Below, piece by piece: positions 35,279 to 43,156 of a stretch of 64,000 nt of DNA. The translations under genes were made by a program, and so were the position numbers. Every line of letters begins with the position of its first letter. The first letter of the stretch is position 1. The notes below the pieces were generated by a model. The model was given only the letters and a program-made list of their open reading frames with translations, did no database searches and had not been told where the DNA came from. Origin of the DNA: Paenibacillus phyllosphaerae (lineage in GTDB: Bacteria; Bacillota; Bacilli; Paenibacillales; Paenibacillaceae); assembly GCF_014192105.1 (NCBI RefSeq), contig NZ_JACHXK010000008.1:186001-250000 (forward strand). The letters run 5' to 3'.

Positions 35279-35509
35279 ATGCGAACCAGATCGAAAAGGG
35301 ATATTATAGCGCTTTTCTTAGCAATCCTAGCCGTTCATATGTATATAATCGGTTTGACGACGGGCTTCATTAATCTATTCGTTATTTCGGCCATTGATTC
35401 AATCACGGCATTTATTCTCGGTATTGTGACGAAGAGCAATTACGGTCACGGTGGAGCCGTTATCGGAATATTGATTTTCCTGACTTCCCTGTTCTCCTTA
35501 CTGACCTGA
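35279..35509 (+). CDS. small two-helix membrane protein
   Basis: A 76-residue protein with a basic N-terminus (MRTRSKRD) and two or three hydrophobic stretches (about 9-30, 33-50 and 58-75), thus a small inner-membrane protein. ATG 35279 is nine bases after AGGAG; two earlier ATGs at 35270 and 35273 lie too close to that site. A good terminator follows. I do not recognise the family and propose no function. Confidence 0.65.
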   Translation: MRTRSKRDIIALFLAILAVHMYIIGLTTGFINLFVISAIDSITAFILGIVTKSNYGHGGAVIGILIFLTSLFSLLT

Positions 35510-35543
35510 GACGAACTACGAGTTGCGCCTATCTGTATCGCAG

Positions 35544-35580
35544 AAGATGATTCCCTGAGCAACAGGGGTCATCTTTTTTA
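35544..35580 (+). terminator. rho-independent terminator
   Basis: AAGATGA-TTCCCTG pairs with CAGGGG-TCATCTT and six Ts follow. It ends the small membrane protein transcript. Confidence 0.85.
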
Positions 35581-35640
35581 TTGCCCAAGAAGGCCTGTGA
35601 TATAACGCTCAATAGCATATTTGTGGGAGATGGTTCACAC

Positions 35641-36006
35641 ATGTCAGAGCAACGCGTATACATCCGGTTTCCGGAAGAGTCGGATGCTTCAGAATTGGCA
35701 GCCATGTACGAGCGTAACAGGGCGCTCTTCGAGCAATTCTCGCCAAGCAATCCGGAGGACTATTATACCGAGGAGCACCAGCTCCAATCAATTAGGAAGA
35801 GCAAGGCCGACATGGCGGAAGACCGGAGATATAGTTTCGTCGTCTGCCACCGTGAGGATGACCGGATAATTGGCAGTATCGGTTTGTCCTTTGTTGTTAG
35901 GGGAGCGCTGCAGAGCTGCATGATCGGCTACAATCTGGACCAAGCCTATAACGGCAAGGGCTATATAACAGATGCGGTGTCAGGAGGAACGCCTATGAAG
36001 GCATGA
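35641..36006 (+). pseudogene. truncated GNAT acetyltransferase (RimJ/RimL type)
   Basis: The frame encodes 121 residues that start as a normal RimJ/RimL-like acetyltransferase (MSEQRVYIRFPEESDASEL) and reach the acetyl-CoA loop (GYNLDQAYNGKGYITDAV), then end abruptly after SGGTPMKA. Members are normally about 180 residues, so the last third, with the final strands and helix, is missing. In the +1 frame the same bases pass directly into a VOC-family sequence, so a deletion seems to have joined the 5' part of this gene to the 3' part of another. The start ATG lies after GGGAG. Confidence 0.75.
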
Positions 36007-36154
36007 CAGAAGAGACCTTCGGTAACGGAAGGAAGGCACTACAGTTCGGAACTCAAAAAATCAATCTGCACGAAACTGGAAACGAATTCGAACCTCGGTC
36101 TATATTCGGGACCCGGATAACAATCTCATCGAACGGTCGCAGTATCAACGGTAG
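35994..36154 (+). pseudogene. remnant of a VOC-family (glyoxalase/dioxygenase fold) gene
   Basis: In one frame bases 35994-36099 read YEGMTEETFGNGRKALQF then GTQKINLHETGNEFEPR, the first part of a VOC protein. After a shift of frame, 36098-36154 read VYIRDPDNNLIERSQYQR and a stop, which is the usual end of the same family (VYIRDPDGNLIE). About 40-50 residues between them are missing, as is the true N-terminus. This is a decayed gene fused by deletion to the GNAT remnant. Confidence 0.8.
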
Positions 36155-36177
36155 ACTGTTCGTTCCTATAACAAGAT

Positions 36178-36209
36178 AAGCCAGCAAGGCGGGAATGCCT
36201 TGCTGGCTT
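36178..36209. terminator. bidirectional hairpin terminator
   Basis: Perfect 13-bp stem AAGCCAGCAAGGC (36178-36190) / GCCTTGCTGGCTT (36197-36209), downstream of the minus-strand hydrolase gene. Confidence 0.8.
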
Positions 36210-36220
36210 GTCAATTATAT

Positions 36221-37000
36221 TTATGGAATCAGCTTGGCAACCCAATCTTCAATAGCTGCTGCCGTCGTTTCGGTCTGTTCTTGCTCGGACACCGTCGGCT
36301 CCTGGTCGCCTTTTTGCATGCCATACGATCCGAACTGGCCGTGATTTCCTCCGTCGATCTGCACGTAGACGGTATCCTCAGGCAAATTCGTCTTCGAACT
36401 CTCCCAAGCTTCCGTGTTAAGAACCGCATCGTTGGTTCCCGTAATCTGCAGGGCGGAGAGATCCGTATCTCGGATTGCTCCACCATCATCCGCATAGGAT
36501 GCCAGGAAGAATACGCCTTGAATCTGATCCGTATGCGCAGCGGCATATCTGGCCGCGAAGACGCCGCCTAGCGAATGTCCGCCAATGACGAATGACTCAT
36601 CGGAATGGTCAGATATGAACGAACCCGCCTTATTCTGGCCGAACATCGCCAGATTGAGCGGCATATCCGCGACAAATACCCGATGTCCCGCTTCGGCAAG
36701 TTCACGCGCTAACGGCGAATAGCTCTCCGGTTCAACCAATCCGCCTGGATAAAAGATGATATTAGGCTGTTTGATCTTCTGGCCGTCTGCCGGTTCGAAT
36801 TGGTAGCCATCCGTAATGTTCGTTACTTTCACCTGGCCGTCAGTCTGGAAGGCAGCTTCAGCCGTTGCAGAAGGCTGGTAAGTAATCGAATTCAGATAGA
36901 CAAACCCCGCAATGACGATAATAAGGACAATTGCGCCTCCCCAAAGTAGAACCTTCTTCCATCTGCTTTTACGTGTTGGACGATTGGCATCAGCGTGCAT
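36221..37000 (-). CDS. membrane-anchored alpha/beta hydrolase
   Basis: A 259-residue protein with one N-terminal membrane segment (about 17-37) and an extracytoplasmic alpha/beta-hydrolase domain. The triad is complete: Ser143 in the nucleophile elbow GGHSLGG, Asp191 in GTNDAV and His220 in GGNHGQFG. The block IIFYPGGLVEPESYSPLARELAEAGHRVFV is typical of the Abhydrolase_5 group. It is probably a carboxylesterase or lipase-like enzyme outside the membrane; the substrate is unknown. It is transcribed in the same direction as ctaA upstream (55-base gap), and a terminator follows. Confidence 0.85.
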   Translation of the reverse strand: MHADANRPTRKSRWKKVLLWGGAIVLIIVIAGFVYLNSITYQPSATAEAAFQTDGQVKVTNITDGYQFEPADGQKIKQPNIIFYPGGLVEPESYSPLARELAEAGHRVFVADMPLNLAMFGQNKAGSFISDHSDESFVIGGHSLGGVFAARYAAAHTDQIQGVFFLASYADDGGAIRDTDLSALQITGTNDAVLNTEAWESSKTNLPEDTVYVQIDGGNHGQFGSYGMQKGDQEPTVSEQEQTETTAAAIEDWVAKLIP

Positions 37001-37055
37001 AATTATCCGCTCCTTTATTCTTGATGTAATGCTCGCGCGTGGATGTCGAAGTTCC

Positions 37056-37973
37056 CTAAGCGGCCGCTGGCTTGCTTAACCGCCATACCAGATAGCTCAT
37101 ATAAGATAGGACTCCGAACAGGATGGCAATGCTGGTTACGTGAGCCAATACGACGAACATATACACTTCCGGACGTCCCATGGTTACCATTAAGCTTGCG
37201 CCAGATAGGACTTGGAACAGGATAAGCGTAATCGATAAATATCCAAGAATGCGGAATTCACGAATATGTCCATAGTAGCGGAACAGATAGTAGCAGAGGA
37301 CGGCAATGAGCACAACGAGCAAGTAACCCGCTAACCGGTGGAAAAAGGCAATGCCGACGCTGCCCGTCAATTCCGGTACGATCTCGCCGTTGCAAAGCGG
37401 GAATCCGGCGCATGCGCCCGCAGAATCCGTATGGCTGACGAACGCTCCGGTATAGACGACGATATACGAATAGATGGCCGTCGCCCAGACGAGGATACGG
37501 AACCCTTTACGAATGCGCGGCATGTGCTGATAGGCCGCTAGACCTCCTAAACGCTCTTCTTGCCTTGCCCCAAGACTTGTCATTAATGAGCTGGCAAGCG
37601 AGATAAAGGCAAAGCCCAAATGCAAGGCCATAATCGGCGGCGATTGGGTGAAGACGACAGCCAGCGCTCCCATGGCGCCTTGAATGGTGACGAAAATGAC
37701 CGTTAAGACGGAAAATAAAACCAAATCCTTACGTTTGGTCTTGTACACGAGAAAGAGGACCAGCGTAAGGACGGCCAATATGCCGGCTGTCGAGCTGACA
37801 AGGCGGTGCGTGTACTCAATCACGGAAGCAAGCGTATGCGCAGGGACGAATTTACCATGGCATAACGGCCACTCACTCCCGCAGCCCAAGCCCGATTCGG
37901 TCCGGGTTACGACTCCTCCTCCGAATGTGGCAAGAAACATAAACAGCGTTGTCAAGTAGCTTAGTTTTTTCAT
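37056..37973 (-). CDS. ctaA: haem A synthase CtaA
   Basis: A 305-residue eight-helix membrane enzyme that oxidises haem O to haem A for the aa3 cytochrome oxidase. The conserved pairs are visible: Cys31 and Cys38 in CGSEWPLC, Glu53 and His56 in EYTHR, His118 (ALHLGF), Cys188 and Cys194 in the second half, His212 (FHRLAG) and His278 (LAHVTS). Length and topology match Bacillus CtaA. It stands apart from ctaB and the oxidase genes, as in Bacillus, where ctaA is divergent from ctaB. Here the divergent neighbour is instead a TetR regulator with a palindrome in between. Confidence 0.95.
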   Translation of the reverse strand: MKKLSYLTTLFMFLATFGGGVVTRTESGLGCGSEWPLCHGKFVPAHTLASVIEYTHRLVSSTAGILAVLTLVLFLVYKTKRKDLVLFSVLTVIFVTIQGAMGALAVVFTQSPPIMALHLGFAFISLASSLMTSLGARQEERLGGLAAYQHMPRIRKGFRILVWATAIYSYIVVYTGAFVSHTDSAGACAGFPLCNGEIVPELTGSVGIAFFHRLAGYLLVVLIAVLCYYLFRYYGHIREFRILGYLSITLILFQVLSGASLMVTMGRPEVYMFVVLAHVTSIAILFGVLSYMSYLVWRLSKPAAA

Positions 37974-38049
37974 TCCTTACGTTCCTTTCAGTTGGCAATC
38001 TTCGGCATTGAACGATGGGCGACGAGATGTTAAGCTTAAGCTTCACTAA

Positions 38050-38073
38050 ATTATATTTACCGGTCAGTATAAT
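38050..38073. promoter_or_regulatory. palindromic operator between ctaA and the tetR-type gene
   Basis: ATTATA (38050-38055) and TATAAT (38068-38073) are arranged symmetrically about a central ACCGGT (38059-38064), all with the same centre at 38061/38062. It lies 57 bases upstream of the regulator gene and 77 bases upstream of ctaA, so the TetR protein may control itself and possibly ctaA. Confidence 0.6.
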
Positions 38074-38130
38074 TACAAGTCGGTTTTGATCCTAAAACGG
38101 CTTTGTCATAAAATGTTCATGGAGGTTATT

Positions 38131-38748
38131 ATGGACAACAATACGAGCAGAATACGAGGCAGACCCAAACACGATACTTCGCGGGAACCGGTGCAGGATG
38201 TACTCCTCCGGACGGCTGCGAGGCTCTTTATGGAGAAAGGCTATGAACAGGTGTCTCTGGACCACATTGCCAGAGCTTGCAATGTTTCGAAACCCTCGAT
38301 CTATTATCATTTTGCCAATAAGCCTGAGCTGTTCAAAGCCTCGGTTATCGCTTTGCTGAACATGGTCAATACGAAGACCGCCCATCTGCTGGATGAAGCG
38401 GGAGATCTGGAGAGCGGGCTGCTGAACGTAGCGGAGACAAGGCTTGCGAATCCGCATCCGGAATTCGAGATGATTATGAAGGAGGCGGCGAACTATCTAA
38501 GCCCGGATCAGCTGGAGTTGATCAGAGCCGCAGAGCAGCAAATCTATCATCTATTGGCCAGCCGCTTCAAACTTGCAATGGAGCAGGGGGAATTCCGAAC
38601 CAACGATCCCATGCTGCTGGCACAGACCTTCTCTACTATGCTGCTGCTGGGCAATCGTCATGATACGAGGCAGCAATTCGCCTCGCCTTCTGATTTAGGC
38701 AAGCAAATCGTCGATTTGTTCTTGCATGGAGCAAGCTTCGCCAATTAA
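38131..38748 (+). CDS. TetR/AcrR-family transcriptional regulator
   Basis: A 205-residue one-component repressor. The N-terminal TetR helix-turn-helix spans about 15-65 (LRTAARLFMEKGYEQVSLDHIARACNVSKPSIYYHFANKPELF); the C-terminal ligand domain is divergent and gives no hint of the effector. ATG 38131 has TGGAGG upstream; an earlier in-frame start at 38086 does not. It is divergent from ctaA with a symmetrical operator candidate between the two genes. It is followed by a terminator, so no efflux pump is co-transcribed. Confidence 0.9.
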   Translation: MDNNTSRIRGRPKHDTSREPVQDVLLRTAARLFMEKGYEQVSLDHIARACNVSKPSIYYHFANKPELFKASVIALLNMVNTKTAHLLDEAGDLESGLLNVAETRLANPHPEFEMIMKEAANYLSPDQLELIRAAEQQIYHLLASRFKLAMEQGEFRTNDPMLLAQTFSTMLLLGNRHDTRQQFASPSDLGKQIVDLFLHGASFAN

Positions 38749-38796
38749 TTCCGCATGCCATATGTTACGATTTCTTCCCAACCTAATGCGAGTGAT

Positions 38797-38835
38797 GGAG
38801 CAGATTTGCCTGAACGAGGGCAGCTGCTCCTTTTT
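38797..38835 (+). terminator. rho-independent terminator
   Basis: GGAGCAG (38797-38803) pairs with CTGCTCC (38824-38830) and five Ts follow. Confidence 0.75.
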
Positions 38836-38903
38836 GGGTTGGAGTTGCATGATTGCCGGCGATTATATCGGTGTTGGAATCAAGAATAGGTGACTTTCAC
38901 TAA

Positions 38904-38928
38904 TAAATAAAAAGAAATAGTCCGATAG
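38904..38928 (+). promoter_or_regulatory. possible sigma-D promoter of the second chemoreceptor
   Basis: TCCGATAG (38921-38928) matches six of eight bases of the sigma-D -10 GCCGATAT, with TAAA (38904-38907) 13 bases upstream; the spacer is slightly short. Motility genes are usual sigma-D targets. Confidence 0.35.
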
Positions 38929-39026
38929 TCTAAGTATTAGAAGGAAAAACGTCGTTGTGTGTCGAAAAATAACCGAAATATGTCAAATAACAATTGTGCT
39001 TTTCACTTGGGGAGGATTTTAGACAC

Positions 39027-40784
39027 ATGATTGCTTGGTTTCGCACGCGGCTGATCGCCCGCATCCTGATTGTCTTGACGACAGTCGTTCTGCTGATCAT
39101 CGCTGGTAACAGCGTGATTCAGCTGTTGAACACCAAATCTGCTGTACAGGAAGCCATTAGCAATTACAACATGGACATTGCCGAGAATTACGTTACGCAG
39201 ATCGACGTGAACCAGTATGCGGAGTTCGTGAAAGATCCGCAGGAGAACGAGCTTTATTGGGAGCTTCGAGATCAGCTCGATCGTTTTCGTCTGTCGATCG
39301 GCGCTTTTTATGTCTATTTTGTCCAAATCCAAATCGACCAGCCGCCGCTGCTCTTGATCGACGGCCGACCGAAAGGGGATCCGCTTGCCTCTCCGTTGAA
39401 TGAGGAGACCGATATGCCGCAAGAGGCAGTCGATCTTGTGTTAAGCGGCGACCGCGCCAGCTCCGATCTGATCGAGAATCCGGAGTACGGCGATTATATC
39501 TCCGCTTTCGTCCCGGTCAAGGATGCTGCCGGGAACGTCATCGGCGCCATGGGGATCGATACCGATGCAAGCGTATTCAGCAACCTGACCGAAGAGGTCA
39601 TTCGCAAGAGCCTCCCGCTCTATGCGATCGTGCTCGTGTTCGCGCTTGCCGCACTAGCTCTTATTCTATGGTTCGTCTCGCGCGCCCTTCGTCCATTGCA
39701 GACCATTACCGGGAGCGCCAACCTGATGGCAGGCGGTGAGCTTGCCGCTGCGCATACCTTGCTCGTACAGCAGCCGGTGAAATCCAAGGATGAGATCGGT
39801 ACGGCTTATGCGGCCATGATGCAAATGTCCATGCATTTGAACGACCGCGTAAGGGGAATCGTGCAGCGGGTCAGCGTCACTTCGGATACGCTGGTCGCTT
39901 CGTCGACGGAATTCCAGGACCACGCCAGCGAAATGCTGAAGATGAGCGAGACGGTCAGCCGGTCGATTAAACACATCTACGATGGCGCATATGCGCAGAC
40001 GCAGAGCGCGCAGGACAATGCGATGGCGATGGAGGAGATGGCTCAGGGCATCATTCGGATCTCGGTCTCCTCGTCAGCGGTTTCCGAAGCTGCGATTCAA
40101 GCGCTGGCCAAAGCGGAAAGCGGCAAATCCGCCATTCATCATATGAACGAACAAATGAGGGGGATTTCGGAGTCGGCCGGCCATACGCTGACCATGGCGC
40201 ATCAGCTTAAGGGCTACACGGGGCAGATCGAGGGCGCGCTGAGTTCCATTCGCGATTTTGCCGATCAGACGAAGCTGCTTGCCTTGAATGCATCCATAGA
40301 GGCGGCCCGAGCAGGAGAACACGGACGAGGGTTTACGATCGTTGCGACAGAAGTCCGAAAGTTAGCGGAAGGTTCGGCTTCCTCGGTCGAACAGATTACA
40401 GCGCTGCTCGTCCATGTTGCGCGGGAATCCGCGCGCATCAGCGATCAGATGGACGCAGCGGCTCGCGAAATCCGCGAAGGCACGCAATTGTCCGATGAGG
40501 CGGAGAGCGCATTCACGCAGGCGGTCACTTCGTTCCGGCTCGTGACCGATCAGATTATGGAAGTGTCGGCAACGGTAGAAGAGCTGACTGCAGGTTCCGA
40601 AGAGGTTGCCGCGACCGTGAGCAGTATGGCCGGCATTGCCAGCGAAGTGTCCGGGCAAACCCAGAGCATTCAGGAGCTGACCTCCATCCAGCTACAGAAG
40701 ATGAAGCAAATCCAGGAAGGCTCCGAAGCGCTGAGCGACCGGACAGCCGAGATGCGGGAAGCGCTCCAGCAGGTGAAGGTCTAA
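39027..40784 (+). CDS. methyl-accepting chemotaxis protein
   Basis: A 585-residue chemoreceptor. TM1 (about 12-32) and TM2 (about 195-220) enclose an extracellular sensor of about 165 residues; then come HAMP (about 215-275) and a long signalling coiled coil with the tip [23 protein letters not shown]. The sensor is shorter than the dCache of the receptor at 9666-11666 and has a PAS/Cache-like end ([21 protein letters not shown]); its ligand is unknown. ATG 39027 is ten bases after GGGGAGG. It is monocistronic with a terminator and a possible sigma-D promoter. Confidence 0.92.
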   Translation: MIAWFRTRLIARILIVLTTVVLLIIAGNSVIQLLNTKSAVQEAISNYNMDIAENYVTQIDVNQYAEFVKDPQENELYWELRDQLDRFRLSIGAFYVYFVQIQIDQPPLLLIDGRPKGDPLASPLNEETDMPQEAVDLVLSGDRASSDLIENPEYGDYISAFVPVKDAAGNVIGAMGIDTDASVFSNLTEEVIRKSLPLYAIVLVFALAALALILWFVSRALRPLQTITGSANLMAGGELAAAHTLLVQQPVKSKDEIGTAYAAMMQMSMHLNDRVRGIVQRVSVTSDTLVASSTEFQDHASEMLKMSETVSRSIKHIYDGAYAQTQSAQDNAMAMEEMAQGIIRISVSSSAVSEAAIQALAKAESGKSAIHHMNEQMRGISESAGHTLTMAHQLKGYTGQIEGALSSIRDFADQTKLLALNASIEAARAGEHGRGFTIVATEVRKLAEGSASSVEQITALLVHVARESARISDQMDAAAREIREGTQLSDEAESAFTQAVTSFRLVTDQIMEVSATVEELTAGSEEVAATVSSMAGIASEVSGQTQSIQELTSIQLQKMKQIQEGSEALSDRTAEMREALQQVKV

Positions 40785-40831
40785 GCGTAGGCTTGGAACT
40801 TCCCGGTTGAAAGATAAGGCAGAAGAAAAGG

Positions 40832-40866
40832 CAGGTTTGCTCGCGCTGAGCAGACCTGTTTTTTTG
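40832..40866 (+). terminator. rho-independent terminator
   Basis: CAGGTTTGCTC (40832-40842) pairs with GAGCAGACCTG (40848-40858), then seven or more Ts. Confidence 0.85.
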
Positions 40867-41000
40867 CCTGATTATTAATTAAATATTAGATTGATTCTGG
40901 GGCGATCAATAATATTTATATAGCTCCATCGAGTCATCCCATGTCGGGAACGCACATGCTATAGTTGTTCAAATCACCTGCAAAGGGGCTAGAATGGGTA

Positions 41001-41609
41001 GTGAAGAAATCTTATCTTTCGGTTTGGCTATTGGTCATTTTCTTGCTTGTATGGCCTCAATCCGTCTCCGCGCATACCGGGCTTAAGAGCTCTTCGCCCG
41101 CGAAGGATGAGACGATCACATCCGAACTTAAGGAGATCGAACTCAACTTCAACACCGTCATTGAGCCGATGACCGTGTTGACAGTAACGGATGCGCAAGG
41201 CGCTGAGATCCCTGTTAAGGTAGAGGCGGGGGATAACAGCATTAGAGGCGCATTTTCCGCCTCGTTAGCCAACGGTGCCTATAAAGTAGAGTGGCGCATC
41301 ATTGGTGAAGACGGGCATAACATAACCGGCGAATTTGCGTTTGACGTAGCAAAACCGGAAACGCAGGAAAGTCCGGCGGTTACGAATACGAGTCCTGACG
41401 AATCTGTTGACTCCGGCGAGACAACAAGCGATTCCGCGGAAACGCCTGCTGATGATGGCAGCGTTGAAGCCACTAGTGATTCGTTGACTGAGTTTAATCA
41501 AGCTGCGCAATCCGGAACAAGTCAGACCAATACGATTGTCATTACCATTGCCGGCCTTTTGCTACTGGCGATTCTAATATTTGCCGTATTCAAGATCGTT
41601 AAGAAATAG
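41001..41609 (+). CDS. CopC-domain copper-binding membrane protein
   Basis: A 202-residue exported protein. The signal peptide ends SVSA, so the mature chain begins with His25, the first ligand of the CopC copper site; Asp104 and His106 in EDGHNITGEF are the others. A CopC domain (about 25-117), a Ser/Thr/Asp/Glu-rich linker (about 118-172) and a single C-terminal membrane helix (about 177-197) follow. It probably holds Cu(II) at the outer membrane face for copper homeostasis or oxidase maturation; no copD partner is adjacent. The GTG at 41001 is the best start available, with AAAGGGG rather far upstream, so the start is less certain than the product. Confidence 0.88.
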   Translation: MKKSYLSVWLLVIFLLVWPQSVSAHTGLKSSSPAKDETITSELKEIELNFNTVIEPMTVLTVTDAQGAEIPVKVEAGDNSIRGAFSASLANGAYKVEWRIIGEDGHNITGEFAFDVAKPETQESPAVTNTSPDESVDSGETTSDSAETPADDGSVEATSDSLTEFNQAAQSGTSQTNTIVITIAGLLLLAILIFAVFKIVKK

Positions 41610-41632
41610 AAATGAAAGTGATTTAGACGTGG

Positions 41633-41663
41633 GCCATGTGATCGTAGAATCTCATGGCTTTTT
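41633..41663 (+). terminator. rho-independent terminator
   Basis: GCCATG (41633-41638) pairs with CATGGC, strengthened by GAT/ATC, with five Ts behind. It ends the CopC gene. Confidence 0.75.
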
Positions 41664-41716
41664 CTTATATACTTTTACTGGTATTGAAGTAGTTACGGAA
41701 TGGGGATCTAGACAAA

Positions 41717-42214
41717 ATGATTGTGTTGCGTAATGTTCAAGCTATGGATTTGAATCAGTTGCTAATCATTGAGAATGAAGGTTTCTCGCAAGAAGAAGCT
41801 GCCACGAAAGAAGCATTCGTGGAGAGAACGAGGTTGATCGCGGATACGTTTATCGTGGCCGAGAAGGACGGCGAAATTCTAGGTTACATGAATGGCCCAA
41901 TCATTGCCGAGCCTTATATTACGGATGATCTGTTTAAGGAGATCCGAGAGAATCCGAGACGTGGAGGCTATCAGAGCGTATTGGGGCTAGCGGTATCCAG
42001 CAAGGCCCGTGGACAAGGTATTGCCAAGCTATTGATGGACAGAATGGAAGAGCTTGTCGTCGAGAATGAACGAGAAGGAATAACGCTAACGTGTAAAGAA
42101 GAATTAATTCCGTTCTATGAAAAATTCGGATTCGTTAACCATGGCTTGTCGGCATCCCAACATGGCGGAGTAAGCTGGTACAATTTGCTTAAGACAAGGG
42201 AAACGATGAACTGA
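41717..42214 (+). CDS. GNAT N-acetyltransferase (AANAT-like)
   Basis: A complete 165-residue acetyltransferase. It resembles the arylalkylamine/serotonin-type GNAT group: N-terminal MDLNQLLIIENEGFSQEEAATKEAF, the acetyl-CoA loop in LGLAVSSKARGQGIAKLLM, and a C-terminal PFYEKFGFVNHGLS. The acceptor is probably a small amine but is not defined by the sequence. It lies 29 bases ahead of the cyclase gene, with no terminator between, so the two are probably co-transcribed. Confidence 0.88.
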   Translation: MIVLRNVQAMDLNQLLIIENEGFSQEEAATKEAFVERTRLIADTFIVAEKDGEILGYMNGPIIAEPYITDDLFKEIRENPRRGGYQSVLGLAVSSKARGQGIAKLLMDRMEELVVENEREGITLTCKEELIPFYEKFGFVNHGLSASQHGGVSWYNLLKTRETMN

Positions 42215-42243
42215 AAAACACTAGATTGCAGGGGGAATGAATA

Positions 42244-43002
42244 ATGAAATTGATCGATCTCAGCGTGCCGATCAGCCCGAGTATCCGAGAACCGCTGCCG
42301 GCCAAAATCGAATATGCCAGCCATGAGGATGGGGCCAATCAGGCTGCCGCTATTCTCGGCTTGAACAATAGCGACTTCCCGGAGAGCAAAGCTTGGGCGA
42401 CGGAGACGGTTACGCTCAATACGCATGCAGGCACGCATATCGATGCGCCTTGGCATTATTGGCCCACCTCGGAAGGCAAACCCTCCAGGACGATTGACGA
42501 GTTGCCGCTCGAATGGTTCTTTTCCGATGGGGTTGTACTTGATTTCAGTTCGAAGCCGCCTGGTTACGAAATAACGACCGATGATCTGATCGCCGAGTTG
42601 GACCGGATCGGCTATACGCTGAAGCCGCTGGACATCGTCCTCATCCGCAGCGATGCGGACAAACGGCTCTATCACGAGCATTATGCTTACTTGCACGCCG
42701 GCGTTTCCGCCGATGCGACGGTGTGGCTGCTGGATCAGGGCATCAAGGTAGTCGGAACAGACGGATGGGGCTGGGATATCCCGCTTAATCTACAAGCAGA
42801 GTCATTCAAGAAAGAACCGCGCGAAGGCGTATTGTGGGCAGCCCATTATGTCGGAAAAGACCGGGAATACTGCCAGATCGAGAAACTGGCTAATCTGGAT
42901 CGGATTCCGACGCCGTTCGGCTTCAAGGTCAGCTGCTTCCCCGTCAAGGTAGAGAAGGCAAGCGCCGGCTGGGCGCGGCCGGTCGCGATTGTAGAGGACT
43001 AA
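42244..43002 (+). CDS. cyclase-family metal-dependent hydrolase (kynurenine formamidase-like)
   Basis: A 252-residue cytosolic protein of the putative cyclase family. The metal motif HAGTHIDAPWH is at residues 61-71 (His61, His65, Asp67, His71). Kynurenine formamidase and isatin hydrolase belong to this fold, but many members act on other amides or lactones, so the substrate is left open. GGGGG lies ahead of the ATG. It follows a GNAT gene and ends in a terminator. Confidence 0.88.
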   Translation: MKLIDLSVPISPSIREPLPAKIEYASHEDGANQAAAILGLNNSDFPESKAWATETVTLNTHAGTHIDAPWHYWPTSEGKPSRTIDELPLEWFFSDGVVLDFSSKPPGYEITTDDLIAELDRIGYTLKPLDIVLIRSDADKRLYHEHYAYLHAGVSADATVWLLDQGIKVVGTDGWGWDIPLNLQAESFKKEPREGVLWAAHYVGKDREYCQIEKLANLDRIPTPFGFKVSCFPVKVEKASAGWARPVAIVED

Positions 43003-43030
43003 TAATTTCATAAGCAGAGACTGATCCAGG

Positions 43031-43065
43031 AGCCGTCTTTTTCGATAAGAGAAAGACGGCTTTTC
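43031..43065 (+). terminator. rho-independent terminator
   Basis: AGCCGTCTTT (43031-43040) pairs perfectly with AAAGACGGCT (43052-43061), followed by Ts. Confidence 0.85.
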
Positions 43066-43091
43066 CTATACACGCGAATGGCGAGGAACAG

Positions 43092-43121
43092 TGAATATTA
43101 TGAGGTAAAATGCTCATCCTA
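43092..43121 (+). promoter_or_regulatory. sigma-G-type promoter of the germination operon
   Basis: TGAATA (43092-43097), 17 bases, then CATCCTA (43115-43121): one mismatch to the forespore sigma-G consensus (TGMATA / CATACTA). Germinant receptor operons are known sigma-G targets. Transcription would start near 43128, which rules out the ATG at 43121 as the translation start. Confidence 0.7.
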
Positions 43122-43156
43122 TGGAAAAAAGCGGTCAAAGGGATGAACGTTGCGCT

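Noticed and set aside
43121-43156. ATG 43121 as start of the gerA-type gene
   Set aside because: It overlaps the -10 element of a sigma-G promoter, so it would not be in the mRNA.
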